64,000 nt of DNA from Pseudomonadota bacterium (GTDB lineage Bacteria > Pseudomonadota > Gammaproteobacteria > Competibacterales > Competibacteraceae): assembly GCA_022709365.1 (NCBI GenBank), contig JAKLIY010000016.1, positions 20,080 through 84,079 of the forward strand, written 5' to 3'. Below, piece by piece: positions 45,432-54,342 of this stretch; position 1 is the first letter of the stretch; every line of letters starts with the position of its first letter. The notes under the pieces were generated by a model. The model saw nothing but the letters and a program-made list of their open reading frames with translations, did not search any database and was not told where the DNA came from. Made by a program: the position numbers and the translations under genes.

Positions 45432-45551
45432 TTTAGTGAAATGGGACTTCTCCCAACCCATGTGCCGCTGCGCGCACAGAATATCATCAGTGCGGAAAGT
45501 ATAGCGGTTATGTACGGCACTTCCTCCTACGATATTGAATATCCGCCTCCG
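45432..45551 (-). pseudogene. N-terminal fragment of exosortase-associated glycosyltransferase, copy 3
   Basis: The frame reads 'RIFNIVGGSAVHNRYTFRTD' and 'DILCAQRHMGWEKSHFTK', homologous to copy 1's 'GYTFRTAVILCEQQCLGWET'. The initiator region is replaced, and the sequence ends near the GtrB-like gene. With copy 2 it brackets the AT-richer glycan cassette (39792-45400). Confidence 0.5.
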
Positions 45552-45683
45552 TCCACTGCCCCTGCCGCAACAGCATCGCCTGTTAAAGCGTCTAGGCATG
45601 GAAATCCTGATCATGCAATGTTACCGAATTGACCATTACCATCACCTTGCTCAATTAACCCGTCCTCCAACATTCTCCGCCTC

Positions 45684-46484
45684 TTACTCCGCATCGGGAT
45701 CAATACCCAAAGCGCGCAACTGGGCGGCGAGGCGTTCGGCCCGTTGCCGTTCCTGTTGAATGCACTGCTCGGCTTGCTCGACCCGTTGCTGGGCCTGCTG
45801 AAGATTGAGCAAAACATACTGTTGATAGACTGGATCGTCGATCAAGGTGTCCAGCGCCGGCTGCCGATCCAAATCATCCAACCGCCACTGAAACCCCGGC
45901 AGGACTGTCGATTGGATGATCCCGCCCGGCGCAACGGGCATGGGTTCGTAAACGCCACGGGCGCTCAATTGGTAGAACTGGCGGAGCCTTGGAGAACGGT
46001 GCAACAGGTAGTATTCCCGGACGCCACCGGCGGCGTATTCCACTTTCTTCACCACCGTGTCCCGTTCCTGCATGGCCTTGCTGGATGTGGACACCCCTTC
46101 AATGCAGAGATCGAAGATCCCCCGGTAGCTCTGCGCCAGCCCGGTTAATGGCGCGGGATTGTCATGCCGCACCACGCCGTAATCGGGGCGGCGGATCACC
46201 ACTTTGTTCGGCAGAGCCAAGCGAAAACCCATCTCCAGTCCGACCCGGTCGGCCATGGGATAGGTGTGCAGGAACTCGGTCAGCAACTGAATAAACCAGT
46301 CATAAACCCGAAAGGTCAGGTAATCCGACACGCCCTTTTCCTCCAGAACCCCATCATTCCATTCGTAAGTGACGTCATGACCGAGATAATAAAATTCCCA
46401 ATAATCGGCCTCGGAAACGGCCATCCCGTCATAGGGTTCCGGCGGATTGGGCAGTGATGGACGCGGCAGAAGGACAGCGCTCAT
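45684..46484 (-). CDS. Uma2-family (DUF820) putative restriction-like nuclease
   Basis: A 266-residue protein of the PD-(D/E)XK Uma2 family. 'YEWNDGVLEEKGVSDYLTFR', 'VVIRRPDYGVVRHD' (Asp), 'LCIEGVS' and 'VKKVEYAAGGVREYYLLHRS' provide the conserved acidic and Lys positions. The C-terminal ~50 residues form a Gln/Glu/Arg-rich coiled coil. Uma2 genes are numerous in cyanobacteria and some proteobacteria; their function is unsettled. This one stands between the glycan cassette and the XrtA locus. Confidence 0.88.
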   Translation of the reverse strand: MSAVLLPRPSLPNPPEPYDGMAVSEADYWEFYYLGHDVTYEWNDGVLEEKGVSDYLTFRVYDWFIQLLTEFLHTYPMADRVGLEMGFRLALPNKVVIRRPDYGVVRHDNPAPLTGLAQSYRGIFDLCIEGVSTSSKAMQERDTVVKKVEYAAGGVREYYLLHRSPRLRQFYQLSARGVYEPMPVAPGGIIQSTVLPGFQWRLDDLDRQPALDTLIDDPVYQQYVLLNLQQAQQRVEQAEQCIQQERQRAERLAAQLRALGIDPDAE

Positions 46485-46527
46485 GGTGGGAACCCCCAGT
46501 AAAGGTGATACACAATAATAGGACGGC

Positions 46528-48438
46528 CTAGTCGATCACCCGTTCGCCGCCATCCGCCTGCCGCAGAAAAGCCTCAAACATCAGCATGGTCCAGAGGGGT
46601 GCGCTGTAATCGCGCCGACCGGATTCATGGGCGTCGACCAGATGGCGCAAATAGTCCGCATTGAACAGGCCGGTGCTCAACAGGCGCTCGCCGGTCAGCG
46701 CATCCCGCACCCGCTGTTTTAACGGCCCGCGGAACCAGCGCATCAACGGCACAGCAAAACCCATCTTGGGCCGGTACATAATCTCATTTGGCAAATACGG
46801 CTCCATCGTTTTCTTCAGCAGATACTTGCTTTCCCCACCGTTGATTTTCAGCGAAGACGGCAACGCCGCCAGCCACTCCACCAACGGATGATCCATCAAC
46901 GGCTCACGCACCTCCAGCGAATGCGCCATGCTGGCCCGATCCACTTTGGTGTTGATGTCGCCGACTAAATACGTCTTGAGATCGAGGTACTGAATCAGCG
47001 CCAGTGGATCGTCGGTCTGGGCGCGATCCGCATGACGGCGAAACACCTCCAGCGCGTCATAACCGCCCAATTGCGCCTTGAAGTTTTGCGAGAATAATTG
47101 CTGGCGCATCTCACCGCGCAGGATCGACACGGAATGAAAATAAGCTTCCACTGAATCCCGCGCTAGCCCTTGAAACGTCGTCTTGGCCCGAAATACCCGT
47201 GGCGCCCAATCGGCTTTGGGATAGAGCCGCCCCAACAAGCCAAAGATCGGTTGGCGAATGCGCAAAGGCAGTAAAGACCGCAGGCGCTCTTCCATTAAAT
47301 GTAGCCGATAGCGCCGATAACCACCAAAACTTTCATCGCCGCCATCGCCGGACAGCGCTACGGTGACGTGCTGACGGGCTAACTGGCAGACCCGGTAAGT
47401 AGGAATCGCGGAACTGTCAGCATAGGGTTCGTCGTACAACCAAGCTAACCTATCGATTAGATCAAAATCGTCGCTTTCCACGGTATCGACGAAATGCCGG
47501 GTCTGATAACGATCCGCGACCTGTTGGGCGAATTGCGCTTCATTAAAGGCCGGATCGGTGAACGCAATGGAACAGGTATTCACCGGTTCACTGGACAACC
47601 CCGCCATCATCGCCACGACCGCGCTGGAATCAACGCCGCCGGATAAAAATGCCCCCAGCGGCACTTCAGCAATCATCCGCAGCCGCACCGACTCGCGTAA
47701 CCGGGCGGTCAGTTCCTCACGCGCTTCCAGCTCTGTCACCCGATTATCAAGGGTAAAGCGCACTTCCCAGTATTCACGCGGTTCCGGCAGCGGCTGGCCG
47801 CGCCGAATCCGTAAGGTATGCGCTGGGGACAGCTTTTTCGCGCTGGTAAAAATGGTGCGTGGTTCAGCCACATAACCCAGCGCGAAATATTCCTCAACGG
47901 CGCATGGATCGATGTCGCGCCCTAAACCCGGATGCGCCATTAGCGACTTCAATTCAGAGCCAAACAGCAGTTGACTATCGGGCAATAACGCATAAAACAG
48001 CGGCTTCACTCCCAAGCGGTCGCGGGCCAGAAACAGGGTTTCCTGATTCCGGTCCCACAGAGCAAAGGCGAACATACCACGAAAGCGTTCAACGCAGGCT
48101 TCCCCCCAGGCTTCCCAGGCGTGAACGATGACCTCCGTGTCGCTGCGGGTGTGGAAAATATGGCCCAGCGCCTCCAGTTCGGGAACCAGTTCCTGGAAGT
48201 TGTAAATCTCGCCGTTGAAGACGACGACGACGGAACCGTCTTCGTTAAACAGCGGCTGCTGGCCGGTGGACAGATCAATGATCGACAACCGCCGATGGCC
48301 CAACCCGACCCCCGGTTCAACATGCAACCCGCCCTCATCCGGCCCCCGGTGATGCTGGGACTCATTCATGCGGTGCAGGAGGTCACGGTCAATCTCGCGC
48401 CGACTGCGGGTATCGAAAATGCCGGTGATGCCGCACAT
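46528..48438 (-). CDS. XrtA/PEP-CTERM system amidotransferase (asparagine synthase-like)
   Basis: A 636-residue protein starting 'MCGITGIFDTRS', so Cys2 is the glutaminase nucleophile. The N-terminal class II amidotransferase has 'HRGPDEGG' and 'FNGEIYNFQEL'; the synthetase domain has the PPi loop 'GAFLSGGVDSSAVVAMM' and 'ALSGDGGDESFGGYRRYRLH'. In exosortase A loci this type accompanies glycosyltransferases and is thought to amidate a sugar. It is last but one in the minus-strand cluster; the GT4 gene is 30 bp upstream, separated by a C/G palindrome. Confidence 0.93.
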   Translation of the reverse strand: MCGITGIFDTRSRREIDRDLLHRMNESQHHRGPDEGGLHVEPGVGLGHRRLSIIDLSTGQQPLFNEDGSVVVVFNGEIYNFQELVPELEALGHIFHTRSDTEVIVHAWEAWGEACVERFRGMFAFALWDRNQETLFLARDRLGVKPLFYALLPDSQLLFGSELKSLMAHPGLGRDIDPCAVEEYFALGYVAEPRTIFTSAKKLSPAHTLRIRRGQPLPEPREYWEVRFTLDNRVTELEAREELTARLRESVRLRMIAEVPLGAFLSGGVDSSAVVAMMAGLSSEPVNTCSIAFTDPAFNEAQFAQQVADRYQTRHFVDTVESDDFDLIDRLAWLYDEPYADSSAIPTYRVCQLARQHVTVALSGDGGDESFGGYRRYRLHLMEERLRSLLPLRIRQPIFGLLGRLYPKADWAPRVFRAKTTFQGLARDSVEAYFHSVSILRGEMRQQLFSQNFKAQLGGYDALEVFRRHADRAQTDDPLALIQYLDLKTYLVGDINTKVDRASMAHSLEVREPLMDHPLVEWLAALPSSLKINGGESKYLLKKTMEPYLPNEIMYRPKMGFAVPLMRWFRGPLKQRVRDALTGERLLSTGLFNADYLRHLVDAHESGRRDYSAPLWTMLMFEAFLRQADGGERVID

Positions 48439-48443
48439 GGTTT

Positions 48444-48483
48444 CCCCCTCTCGCCCAACCCCTCTCCCTCAAAGGGCGAGGGG
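48444..48483. repeat. C/G-rich palindrome at the end of the GT4 gene
   Basis: CTCGCCC (48450-48456) pairs with GGGCGAG (48474-48480) inside flanking C and G tracts. The repeat covers the GT4 stop codon, so the last residues ('KTPLAL') are repeat-encoded. It resembles the elements at 2285 and 14667. On the minus strand it might also act as a weak terminator or mRNA stabiliser between the two genes. Confidence 0.55.
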
Positions 48484-49617
48484 AGTTTTTAAAACCGCAT
48501 CGTAAACTTGCAGATAAGCCGCCGCCATCGCCGCCATGCTGAACCGCTCCTCGACCCGCCGCCGCCCGGCTGCGCCATAAGCGCTCATCCGTTTGGGATC
48601 GTCGATCAACTCCCGCATCGCCGCCGCCAGCGCCTGCGGATCGCTGGCCGGAACCCGTCGCCCGGTCTCGCCTTCAACCACCAACTCGGCATTACCGCCC
48701 ACCTCAGTCGCAACAACTGGCAAACTGCACGCCATCGCTTCCAAAATCGTATTGGAAATTCCTTCAGCCTGGGAGGGCAACACAAAAACATCCATGGTCC
48801 GCAATAACTCCGGCACGTCATCCCGCGCCCCCGGCAACCAGGCCAAATCCCGCAGACCCGCCTCGTTGAGCAGACTTTCAATCTCCGTTCGCAGCGAACC
48901 CTCGCCGATGATCACCAATCGCAACCGCTGGCGGGCTTCTGGAACGCTTTCCACTAACCGAATGAACGCCCGAACCAGATTCGAGTGATCTTTAACTTTC
49001 TCCAAACGTCCTACGGTGCCAATGATCAGCGTTCCTGGCGGCGCAAATCCCGGCGGTAACGGTGAGCGATCCTGACCGGGATGAAACCGCTCGCTATCCA
49101 CGCCATTGATGATCTGGGTCACGCGGGTCGGGGAAACCCCGACCACGTTTTCCAGATAAGCCGCCAGTTCCGCGGATAATGCGATGTAATGGTTGACTAG
49201 CGGATTGCCGAGCCGACGCAACCACTGACGCCGCCGAGGCTCACTGCCAGCTTGCGCATCCCAACCGTGTTCGCCATGCACCCGCGCTGGCGCTCCAGCC
49301 AGCCAGGCGGGTAATTGCATTTCCAGCGTGGCCAGACCGCGCGTATGCACAATCGCCGGACGCCATTGCCGCAATTGCGCCCAGCAGCGCCTATACAACC
49401 CCAGGTCGTGACCTTCGCGCTTGTGCAAGGCGAAAACTTCAACGTCCGGTCTTTGAATACGGCGACGAAACTCCGGGTTGTAATCGGTCAGGCAAAGGAT
49501 GGCGTGGCGATAACGCTCCGGCGGCATCCGGTTGATCAAATTAACCAAGCCATTCTCCAGGCCGCCGTAGTCCAGCCGGTGAATAACGTGGGCGATCAAG
49601 GGGGGAGGAGGATGCAT
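48469..49617 (-). CDS. XrtA-associated GT4 glycosyltransferase
   Basis: A 382-residue GT-B enzyme: 'HVIHRLDYGGLENGLVNLIN' at the N-terminus, 'GTVGRLEKVKDHSNLVRAF', and the EX7E region 'LPSQAEGISNTILEAMACSL'. 'PVVATEVGGNAELV' completes the nucleotide-sugar site. This type of sugar transferase is a standard member of exosortase A loci. It follows the exosortase gene by 4 bp. Its extreme C-terminus is modified by the palindromic repeat. Confidence 0.92.
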   Translation of the reverse strand: MHPPPPLIAHVIHRLDYGGLENGLVNLINRMPPERYRHAILCLTDYNPEFRRRIQRPDVEVFALHKREGHDLGLYRRCWAQLRQWRPAIVHTRGLATLEMQLPAWLAGAPARVHGEHGWDAQAGSEPRRRQWLRRLGNPLVNHYIALSAELAAYLENVVGVSPTRVTQIINGVDSERFHPGQDRSPLPPGFAPPGTLIIGTVGRLEKVKDHSNLVRAFIRLVESVPEARQRLRLVIIGEGSLRTEIESLLNEAGLRDLAWLPGARDDVPELLRTMDVFVLPSQAEGISNTILEAMACSLPVVATEVGGNAELVVEGETGRRVPASDPQALAAAMRELIDDPKRMSAYGAAGRRRVEERFSMAAMAAAYLQVYDAVLKTPLAL

Positions 49618-49621
49618 CAGG

Positions 49622-51175
49622 CTAATTCCGGTGGCTCGCGCCCATCAATATCGCGTCAATCTGCGGCCCCATCGTCTCGATAAACTGCCGTAACAACGCC
49701 GCCGCCTCATCCGGTTGCAGGTCATAGTCCGCCGCGACCGCCACCAGCGCCGATCCGCGTTGTGCGCCGCTCAGCCGATCCCAGGCTTCCCACAGCTTGG
49801 CGACATAGGGCGAAACCACCATACGACCACCTTCCCAGTAGCCGCTCCACACCAGCCGTCGCTGCTGACCGTCGGTCAACAACGTGGCTTGAAGCGGCCA
49901 TTCGCCGCTGGCTGCCGGTATTTGCACCACGCCAGCCGCTCCGACATAGCGCCAGCGCTTGCGGTCATACAGGCTGTTCTGACTGCTGACCAGCTTGGCG
50001 TCCGGGCGCTGCTGGCGGTAATAGGCGATATAGAGATGCACCGTCCGACCATCCAGCGCATACCGGCTCCGCACCACCGCATCAGCGCCACTGAAATGCG
50101 GCTCCCAAGTATCAGTATCGACTTCCGGTCCTTGCCACGGCGCGACAGCGGGCGACGCTGGCAAAACGACCGGCGCGACTTCTAAACCTTCACGGCTGGT
50201 CCATGTCGCCCACAACGGACCTGCTGCCGCCGCTAATACTACGGCCAGCGTCCAGACCGCATAGCGCCCGGCGATTCCCGCAATGGCCGACTCCATCATT
50301 GAATGCCCAGACAGCCGATCACTGTCCGCCATCTGTTCATAGTCTACGACCGGTTCCCGCCAGAACGAGCCGATCCAGAACATCAACAGCACGACCAGAC
50401 CGAAGAACAACCAGCCATAAATGAGATGATCCACGCCGGTGGCGTATTTCATATCGCTTAGATGCGCGATCATCACGATGCCGTAGGCGCGAACGCCATT
50501 GGCGATAATGGGCATGACCACGGACAAGGCGATGAACGCCAGCCGCCGCCAAACGCTGCGATAGGTGAGATAAGCGTATAAAAATCCCAGGGCGACCGAC
50601 GCGATCAAATAGCGCAGCCCGCTACACGCTTCAGCCACCTCGAAATTGCCGGTGGGAATCGTGATATACAGCCCTTCCCACAGCACCGGAATCCCGGTGA
50701 GCCGCAGACCCTCGACGGTGAACCAGGCGGTTACCTGTTGCAGGGGTGGAATCAATGCCTCGCCGACCGGCACGGCGAACAGCAGATAGGCGAGGGGAAA
50801 CGCGATGGCCCAAGTCGCCTGCCGACCGAGCAGCGCATAGACAGCGGTCTGGATCATGACCGCTACGGCAACATGCTGCACGACGGTCACTTCCGCCGCG
50901 TCCGCCGCCAGCCAGCCGAGACTCAGCAGCAACAATAAACCGACCGCTATAGGCGCAACGCACGGCTCCAGCGCCGCAACTTCATGCCGCCGCGTCCAGA
51001 CCATGTAAAGAATGATCGGAACAACCAGCATCCCGTGGGCATAGGTCTCATAATGCCACCAGATCGACGCCATACTGGCTACGGTCGGCCAGTACAGGGC
51101 CACAATGGCTAACAAAGCGATGACGAGTGCGGGCAGGGCGATGCGCCAGATCGAGGATGCCGACGTTGTACTCAT
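49622..51175 (-). CDS. xrtA: Exosortase A with C-terminal EpsI domain
   Basis: A 517-residue membrane protease/transpeptidase predicted to cleave PEP-CTERM signals and anchor or release exported proteins. Eight or so transmembrane helices occupy the first ~300 residues. The catalytic Cys lies in 'FEVAEACSGLRYLIASVALG' near residue 185, the conserved Arg in 'PIIANGVRAYGIVMIAHLSD', and the His follows in the same segment. The C-terminal ~200 residues are a soluble EpsI-like domain ('VVRSRYALDGRTVHLYIAYY'), fused here as in many XrtA proteins. No PEP-CTERM substrate lies in this window. Confidence 0.95.
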   Translation of the reverse strand: MSTTSASSIWRIALPALVIALLAIVALYWPTVASMASIWWHYETYAHGMLVVPIILYMVWTRRHEVAALEPCVAPIAVGLLLLLSLGWLAADAAEVTVVQHVAVAVMIQTAVYALLGRQATWAIAFPLAYLLFAVPVGEALIPPLQQVTAWFTVEGLRLTGIPVLWEGLYITIPTGNFEVAEACSGLRYLIASVALGFLYAYLTYRSVWRRLAFIALSVVMPIIANGVRAYGIVMIAHLSDMKYATGVDHLIYGWLFFGLVVLLMFWIGSFWREPVVDYEQMADSDRLSGHSMMESAIAGIAGRYAVWTLAVVLAAAAGPLWATWTSREGLEVAPVVLPASPAVAPWQGPEVDTDTWEPHFSGADAVVRSRYALDGRTVHLYIAYYRQQRPDAKLVSSQNSLYDRKRWRYVGAAGVVQIPAASGEWPLQATLLTDGQQRRLVWSGYWEGGRMVVSPYVAKLWEAWDRLSGAQRGSALVAVAADYDLQPDEAAALLRQFIETMGPQIDAILMGASHRN

Positions 51176-51177
51176 AA

Positions 51178-52218
51178 CTACCCCAGGCTACGCGCCAGGA
51201 AGGGGCCGAGCCAGCGGCTGACCGGCAACGGCAAACGTTTCCACGCCTCAATGAACAGCCGGTATTTGGGATTCAGTGGATTCACGTCGGGAAGTTGAGT
51301 CGCTTTTACCAGTTGGAATTCGTAGTGCAACGGTTCCGGGGTGAATCCCCAGTTTTTCTTGAAGCTGTAGGAACCGGTGCCGACCTTGCTGCGTCCGTAA
51401 TCGAATATCCGGACTCCACGCTCACTGGCCCGCCGCATTAAATCCCAGTACATGAAGTCGTTGCCTTTGAGATCGCGGGCCAGCGCCGTGCCGCCGCCGT
51501 AGTACGGCAACACCTCATCGCGGAAATAGAAACTCATCACGCTGGCAACGGTTCGCCCCTGGTGCGTCACCGTCAACACTTCACAATCTGGCCCGAAGAC
51601 CGTTTTCAGCGTCTCGAAATAGCGGCGCGAAAGCACCGGTGTACCGAGGTTGCGCACGCTCTCCGAATAAGCGGTGAACAGCCGATCCACGCCTTCGTCA
51701 ATCTCGCCTTGCAACCCAGCGTCGATGCCCTTACGCACCATCGCTCGCTGCTTGCGGGGAATGGCTTTGAAATTCACTTCCGGGTCGGGATTGAGGGTTT
51801 TGCGGAAGTTAACATACAGTTCCCGCTTGGCGGGCCAGTCGGGATGGCGTGGCTGCGAATGCCGCAGTTCCAAAACGTCCACCTTCAGGGAATGCGCTAA
51901 TTCGACTGCCGCTTTCTCCAGCGCGGCGCAGGCGTTGGCATCGCCGACCGCGCCGCCCAACACGCAGAAGGGCGTGGAAATGAGCGTATTACCGAACAAC
52001 CGGCTGCGGATATGGCCCAAGGGCAGCACACCGCAAAGAGCGCCATCCCGCTCGGCATAGAGAAAGTGCGCCTCGTGGTTAAACGCCCGGCGCAATACTT
52101 CCATCCAGCCCGCCCGATGAAAGAACGTCGCTGCGGGACAAGCCATGACAAAGGCGTCCCAGCGTTTTGCATTCGCTGCATTGAGATGATGAATCTGCAA
52201 ACCGCCATCGCCGCTCAT
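51178..52218 (-). CDS. FemAB-like XrtA-associated protein
   Basis: From ATG 52218 ('MSGDGGLQIHHLNAANAKRW') the 346-residue protein contains 'FFHRAGWMEVLRRAFNHEAH' and 'YGGGTALARDLKGNDFMYWD', then 'FDYGRSKVGTGSYSFKKNWG', the blocks of FemAB-type acyltransferases found in PEP-CTERM loci. It probably uses an aminoacyl or acyl donor to modify the polysaccharide or its lipid carrier. It precedes the exosortase by 2 bp. AGGA stands upstream of this ATG. Confidence 0.9.
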   Translation of the reverse strand: MSGDGGLQIHHLNAANAKRWDAFVMACPAATFFHRAGWMEVLRRAFNHEAHFLYAERDGALCGVLPLGHIRSRLFGNTLISTPFCVLGGAVGDANACAALEKAAVELAHSLKVDVLELRHSQPRHPDWPAKRELYVNFRKTLNPDPEVNFKAIPRKQRAMVRKGIDAGLQGEIDEGVDRLFTAYSESVRNLGTPVLSRRYFETLKTVFGPDCEVLTVTHQGRTVASVMSFYFRDEVLPYYGGGTALARDLKGNDFMYWDLMRRASERGVRIFDYGRSKVGTGSYSFKKNWGFTPEPLHYEFQLVKATQLPDVNPLNPKYRLFIEAWKRLPLPVSRWLGPFLARSLG

Positions 52219-52284
52219 GCTGTTTTTTCCTGACGCCAAAGCATCCCTGGGCATTACCCTGGGCTAAAATTAGAACGCCCCTTT

Positions 52285-52321
52285 AGGGCTAAACGCACGA
52301 ATCATTTCCCGGTTTAGCCCT
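52285..52321. promoter_or_regulatory. Inverted repeat between FemAB and deacetylase genes
   Basis: AGGGCTAAAC (52285-52294) and GTTTAGCCCT (52312-52321) are perfect reverse complements with a 17-nt spacer. A third GGGCTAAA lies at 52261. In the ~140-bp gap between two genes of the same operon it could be an operator, an mRNA processing hairpin or an attenuator. Confidence 0.45.
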
Positions 52322-52357
52322 GAAAAAAGATGCTTTAGGGTAGGGAGCGTAAACAGT

Positions 52358-53194
52358 TCATTTCGCTGATAGAAACACCCGATCCATCCGATTCCAGCGA
52401 AAATCGCGCAACAACGACCGCAACCGTCCTTCCATACGATGCAGATTCAGGTAATGTCGCACCCAGGTTTTAAGATTGACGCCGGGTTGACGCGGCTGTT
52501 CCGGGTCGATTTCCCAAGGATGAAAGTAAAACAGGCCGGACTGCCCATCCCGCTGATTCACCCGCCGCAGCGCCCAGCACGACAGCGCATAGGGCCACAG
52601 CCGGAACCAGCCGCCGCCGCCGCAGGGCAGCGTTTTCCCGAATGCGGTGACAGTCGTGACCGGCACTTCCAGCAAAGCTGGCGCGTTTTCAGGGTGAAAA
52701 GCGAAGCGCGGCGCTTCGGGCATTCCATACAGATCGTGACGAATCGGATAAATGCTGGAACTGTAGCGATAACCGGCCTGCTCCAGTTCCGCCAGCGCCC
52801 AAAGATTGCCCGCGCCGATGGAGTAACTGGCGGCGCGATAGCCCAGAATCGCTACTCCGCCCAAATCTTCCAGCAGCGCCTTGGTGCGCGCTACATCGGC
52901 CCGGAATTCCACCGGCGTTTGCTGCGTCACCCGGATGTGGGCGTAGCCATGACTAGCCAGTTCATGACCTTCAGCGACGATGCGGCGAACCAGTGCGGGA
53001 TGCCGCTCCGCCACCCAGCCAAGGGTGAAAAAGGTTGCCTTGACGCCGCATTCGGCGAACAGATCGAGAATGCGATTCGTATTGTGTTCCACCCGGCGTG
53101 GCCACTGCTCCCACTGCTCACGGGCGATATACGGTTCGAACGCCGAGACCTGGAAATAATCTTCTACATCGACGGTCATGGCGTTCGTCAGCAT
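52358..53194 (-). CDS. XrtA-associated polysaccharide deacetylase (DUF3473)
   Basis: A 278-residue NodB-type deacetylase. 'AMTVDVEDYFQVSAFEPYIA' gives the catalytic Asp pair, 'ATFFTLGWVAERHPALVRRI' and 'GHELASHGYAHIRV' the zinc histidines, and 'LGYRAASYSIG' the Arg motif. The C-terminal region ('FYFHPWEIDPEQPRQPGVNL') is the DUF3473 extension characteristic of exosortase-associated deacetylases. The ATG overlaps the wecB stop by one base. Confidence 0.94.
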   Translation of the reverse strand: MLTNAMTVDVEDYFQVSAFEPYIAREQWEQWPRRVEHNTNRILDLFAECGVKATFFTLGWVAERHPALVRRIVAEGHELASHGYAHIRVTQQTPVEFRADVARTKALLEDLGGVAILGYRAASYSIGAGNLWALAELEQAGYRYSSSIYPIRHDLYGMPEAPRFAFHPENAPALLEVPVTTVTAFGKTLPCGGGGWFRLWPYALSCWALRRVNQRDGQSGLFYFHPWEIDPEQPRQPGVNLKTWVRHYLNLHRMEGRLRSLLRDFRWNRMDRVFLSAK

Positions 53195-54321
53195 CAGGCT
53201 TTCTCCTCATTCGTCAGCCAATTTGCTAACACGGTGGCGATCCGTTCCGCAGCCCGGCCATCCCAATGTTCAGGAATCCGTCCCGCCTTGCCACCCTGCG
53301 TCAGCACTTCGTGCGCGGCGCGGCGAATCCGTTCCGGATCAGCGCCCACAATGGTATTCGTCCCTTCCGTCACAGTCACGGGCCGCTCGGTATTCTCGCG
53401 CAAGGTCAGGCAAGGGACGCCCAGCGCGGTGGTTTCTTCCTGCACTCCGCCGGAATCGGTCAACGCCAGCCGCGCGCCCTGCATCAAGCCCAGCATTTCC
53501 AGGTAACCCTGGGGCGGCAGGCAGCAGAAGTGTGGACTTTCCAGCATCGCGCTGAATCCGGCCTTGTCGATCATGCTCCGGGTGCGGGGATGAACGGGGA
53601 AAACCAGCGGCAAATCCAGACTGATTTCGCTCAGCGCCCGCAGCAACCGCTCCAGTACTGCCGGATCGTCCACATTACTCGGTCGGTGCAGGGTCAAAAT
53701 CCCGTAGCCGTTCGGATTGTTGAGAAATACCGCGGGATCTGGCGTGTTGGCCAGTATTTGCGCTGGTGGAACGGCCCGCGGCAGACAAGAACGTAACGTG
53801 TCGATCATCACGTTGCCGACGAAACACACCCGATCGGGATTAATACCTTCCCGGACCAGATTGGCCAGCGCTTCCCGTTCGGTGGTGAACAGCAGATCGG
53901 AAATCTGATCGGTCAGCACCCGGTTGATTTCCTCCGGCATAGTGCGGTCGAAACTACGCAGTCCAGCTTCGACATGCACCACTTTCACGCCCTTCTTGGC
54001 CGCCACCAGCGCACAGGCAATGGTGGAGTTGACATCGCCGACGACCAGCACGGCGGCGGGTTGTTCAGCATCCAATACCGGCTCGAAACGCTTCATGATT
54101 TCGGCGGTCTGCACAGCATGGCTGGCCGAACCCACCTCCAAGCCTATATCAGGATGGGGAATACCCAACTGCTCGAAAAAGCGCTGATTCATCTCTACAT
54201 CATAATGCTGGCCAGTATGCACCAACCGGGCATCCAGCGAAGTTCGGCGCAGCGCCGTTATGATCGGCGCAATCTTCATAAAGTTCGGGCGAGCGCCGAC
54301 GACGCAGAGTATTTTGGGCAT
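53194..54321 (-). CDS. wecB: UDP-N-acetylglucosamine 2-epimerase (non-hydrolysing)
   Basis: WecB converts UDP-GlcNAc to UDP-ManNAc. The 375-residue protein has 'CVVGARPNFMKIAPIITAL', 'VVGDVNSTIACALVAAKKGV', 'HVEAGLRSFDRTMPEEINR', 'RPSNVDDPAVLERLL' and 'ALTDSGGVQEETTALGVPCL', all active-site blocks of the family. It provides the sugar donor for the EPS made by this locus. One-base overlap with the deacetylase gene; ATPase gene 21 bp upstream. Confidence 0.96.
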   Translation of the reverse strand: MPKILCVVGARPNFMKIAPIITALRRTSLDARLVHTGQHYDVEMNQRFFEQLGIPHPDIGLEVGSASHAVQTAEIMKRFEPVLDAEQPAAVLVVGDVNSTIACALVAAKKGVKVVHVEAGLRSFDRTMPEEINRVLTDQISDLLFTTEREALANLVREGINPDRVCFVGNVMIDTLRSCLPRAVPPAQILANTPDPAVFLNNPNGYGILTLHRPSNVDDPAVLERLLRALSEISLDLPLVFPVHPRTRSMIDKAGFSAMLESPHFCCLPPQGYLEMLGLMQGARLALTDSGGVQEETTALGVPCLTLRENTERPVTVTEGTNTIVGADPERIRRAAHEVLTQGGKAGRIPEHWDGRAAERIATVLANWLTNEEKA

Positions 54322-54342
54322 GGGAGTCGTCTGTGGAAAAAT

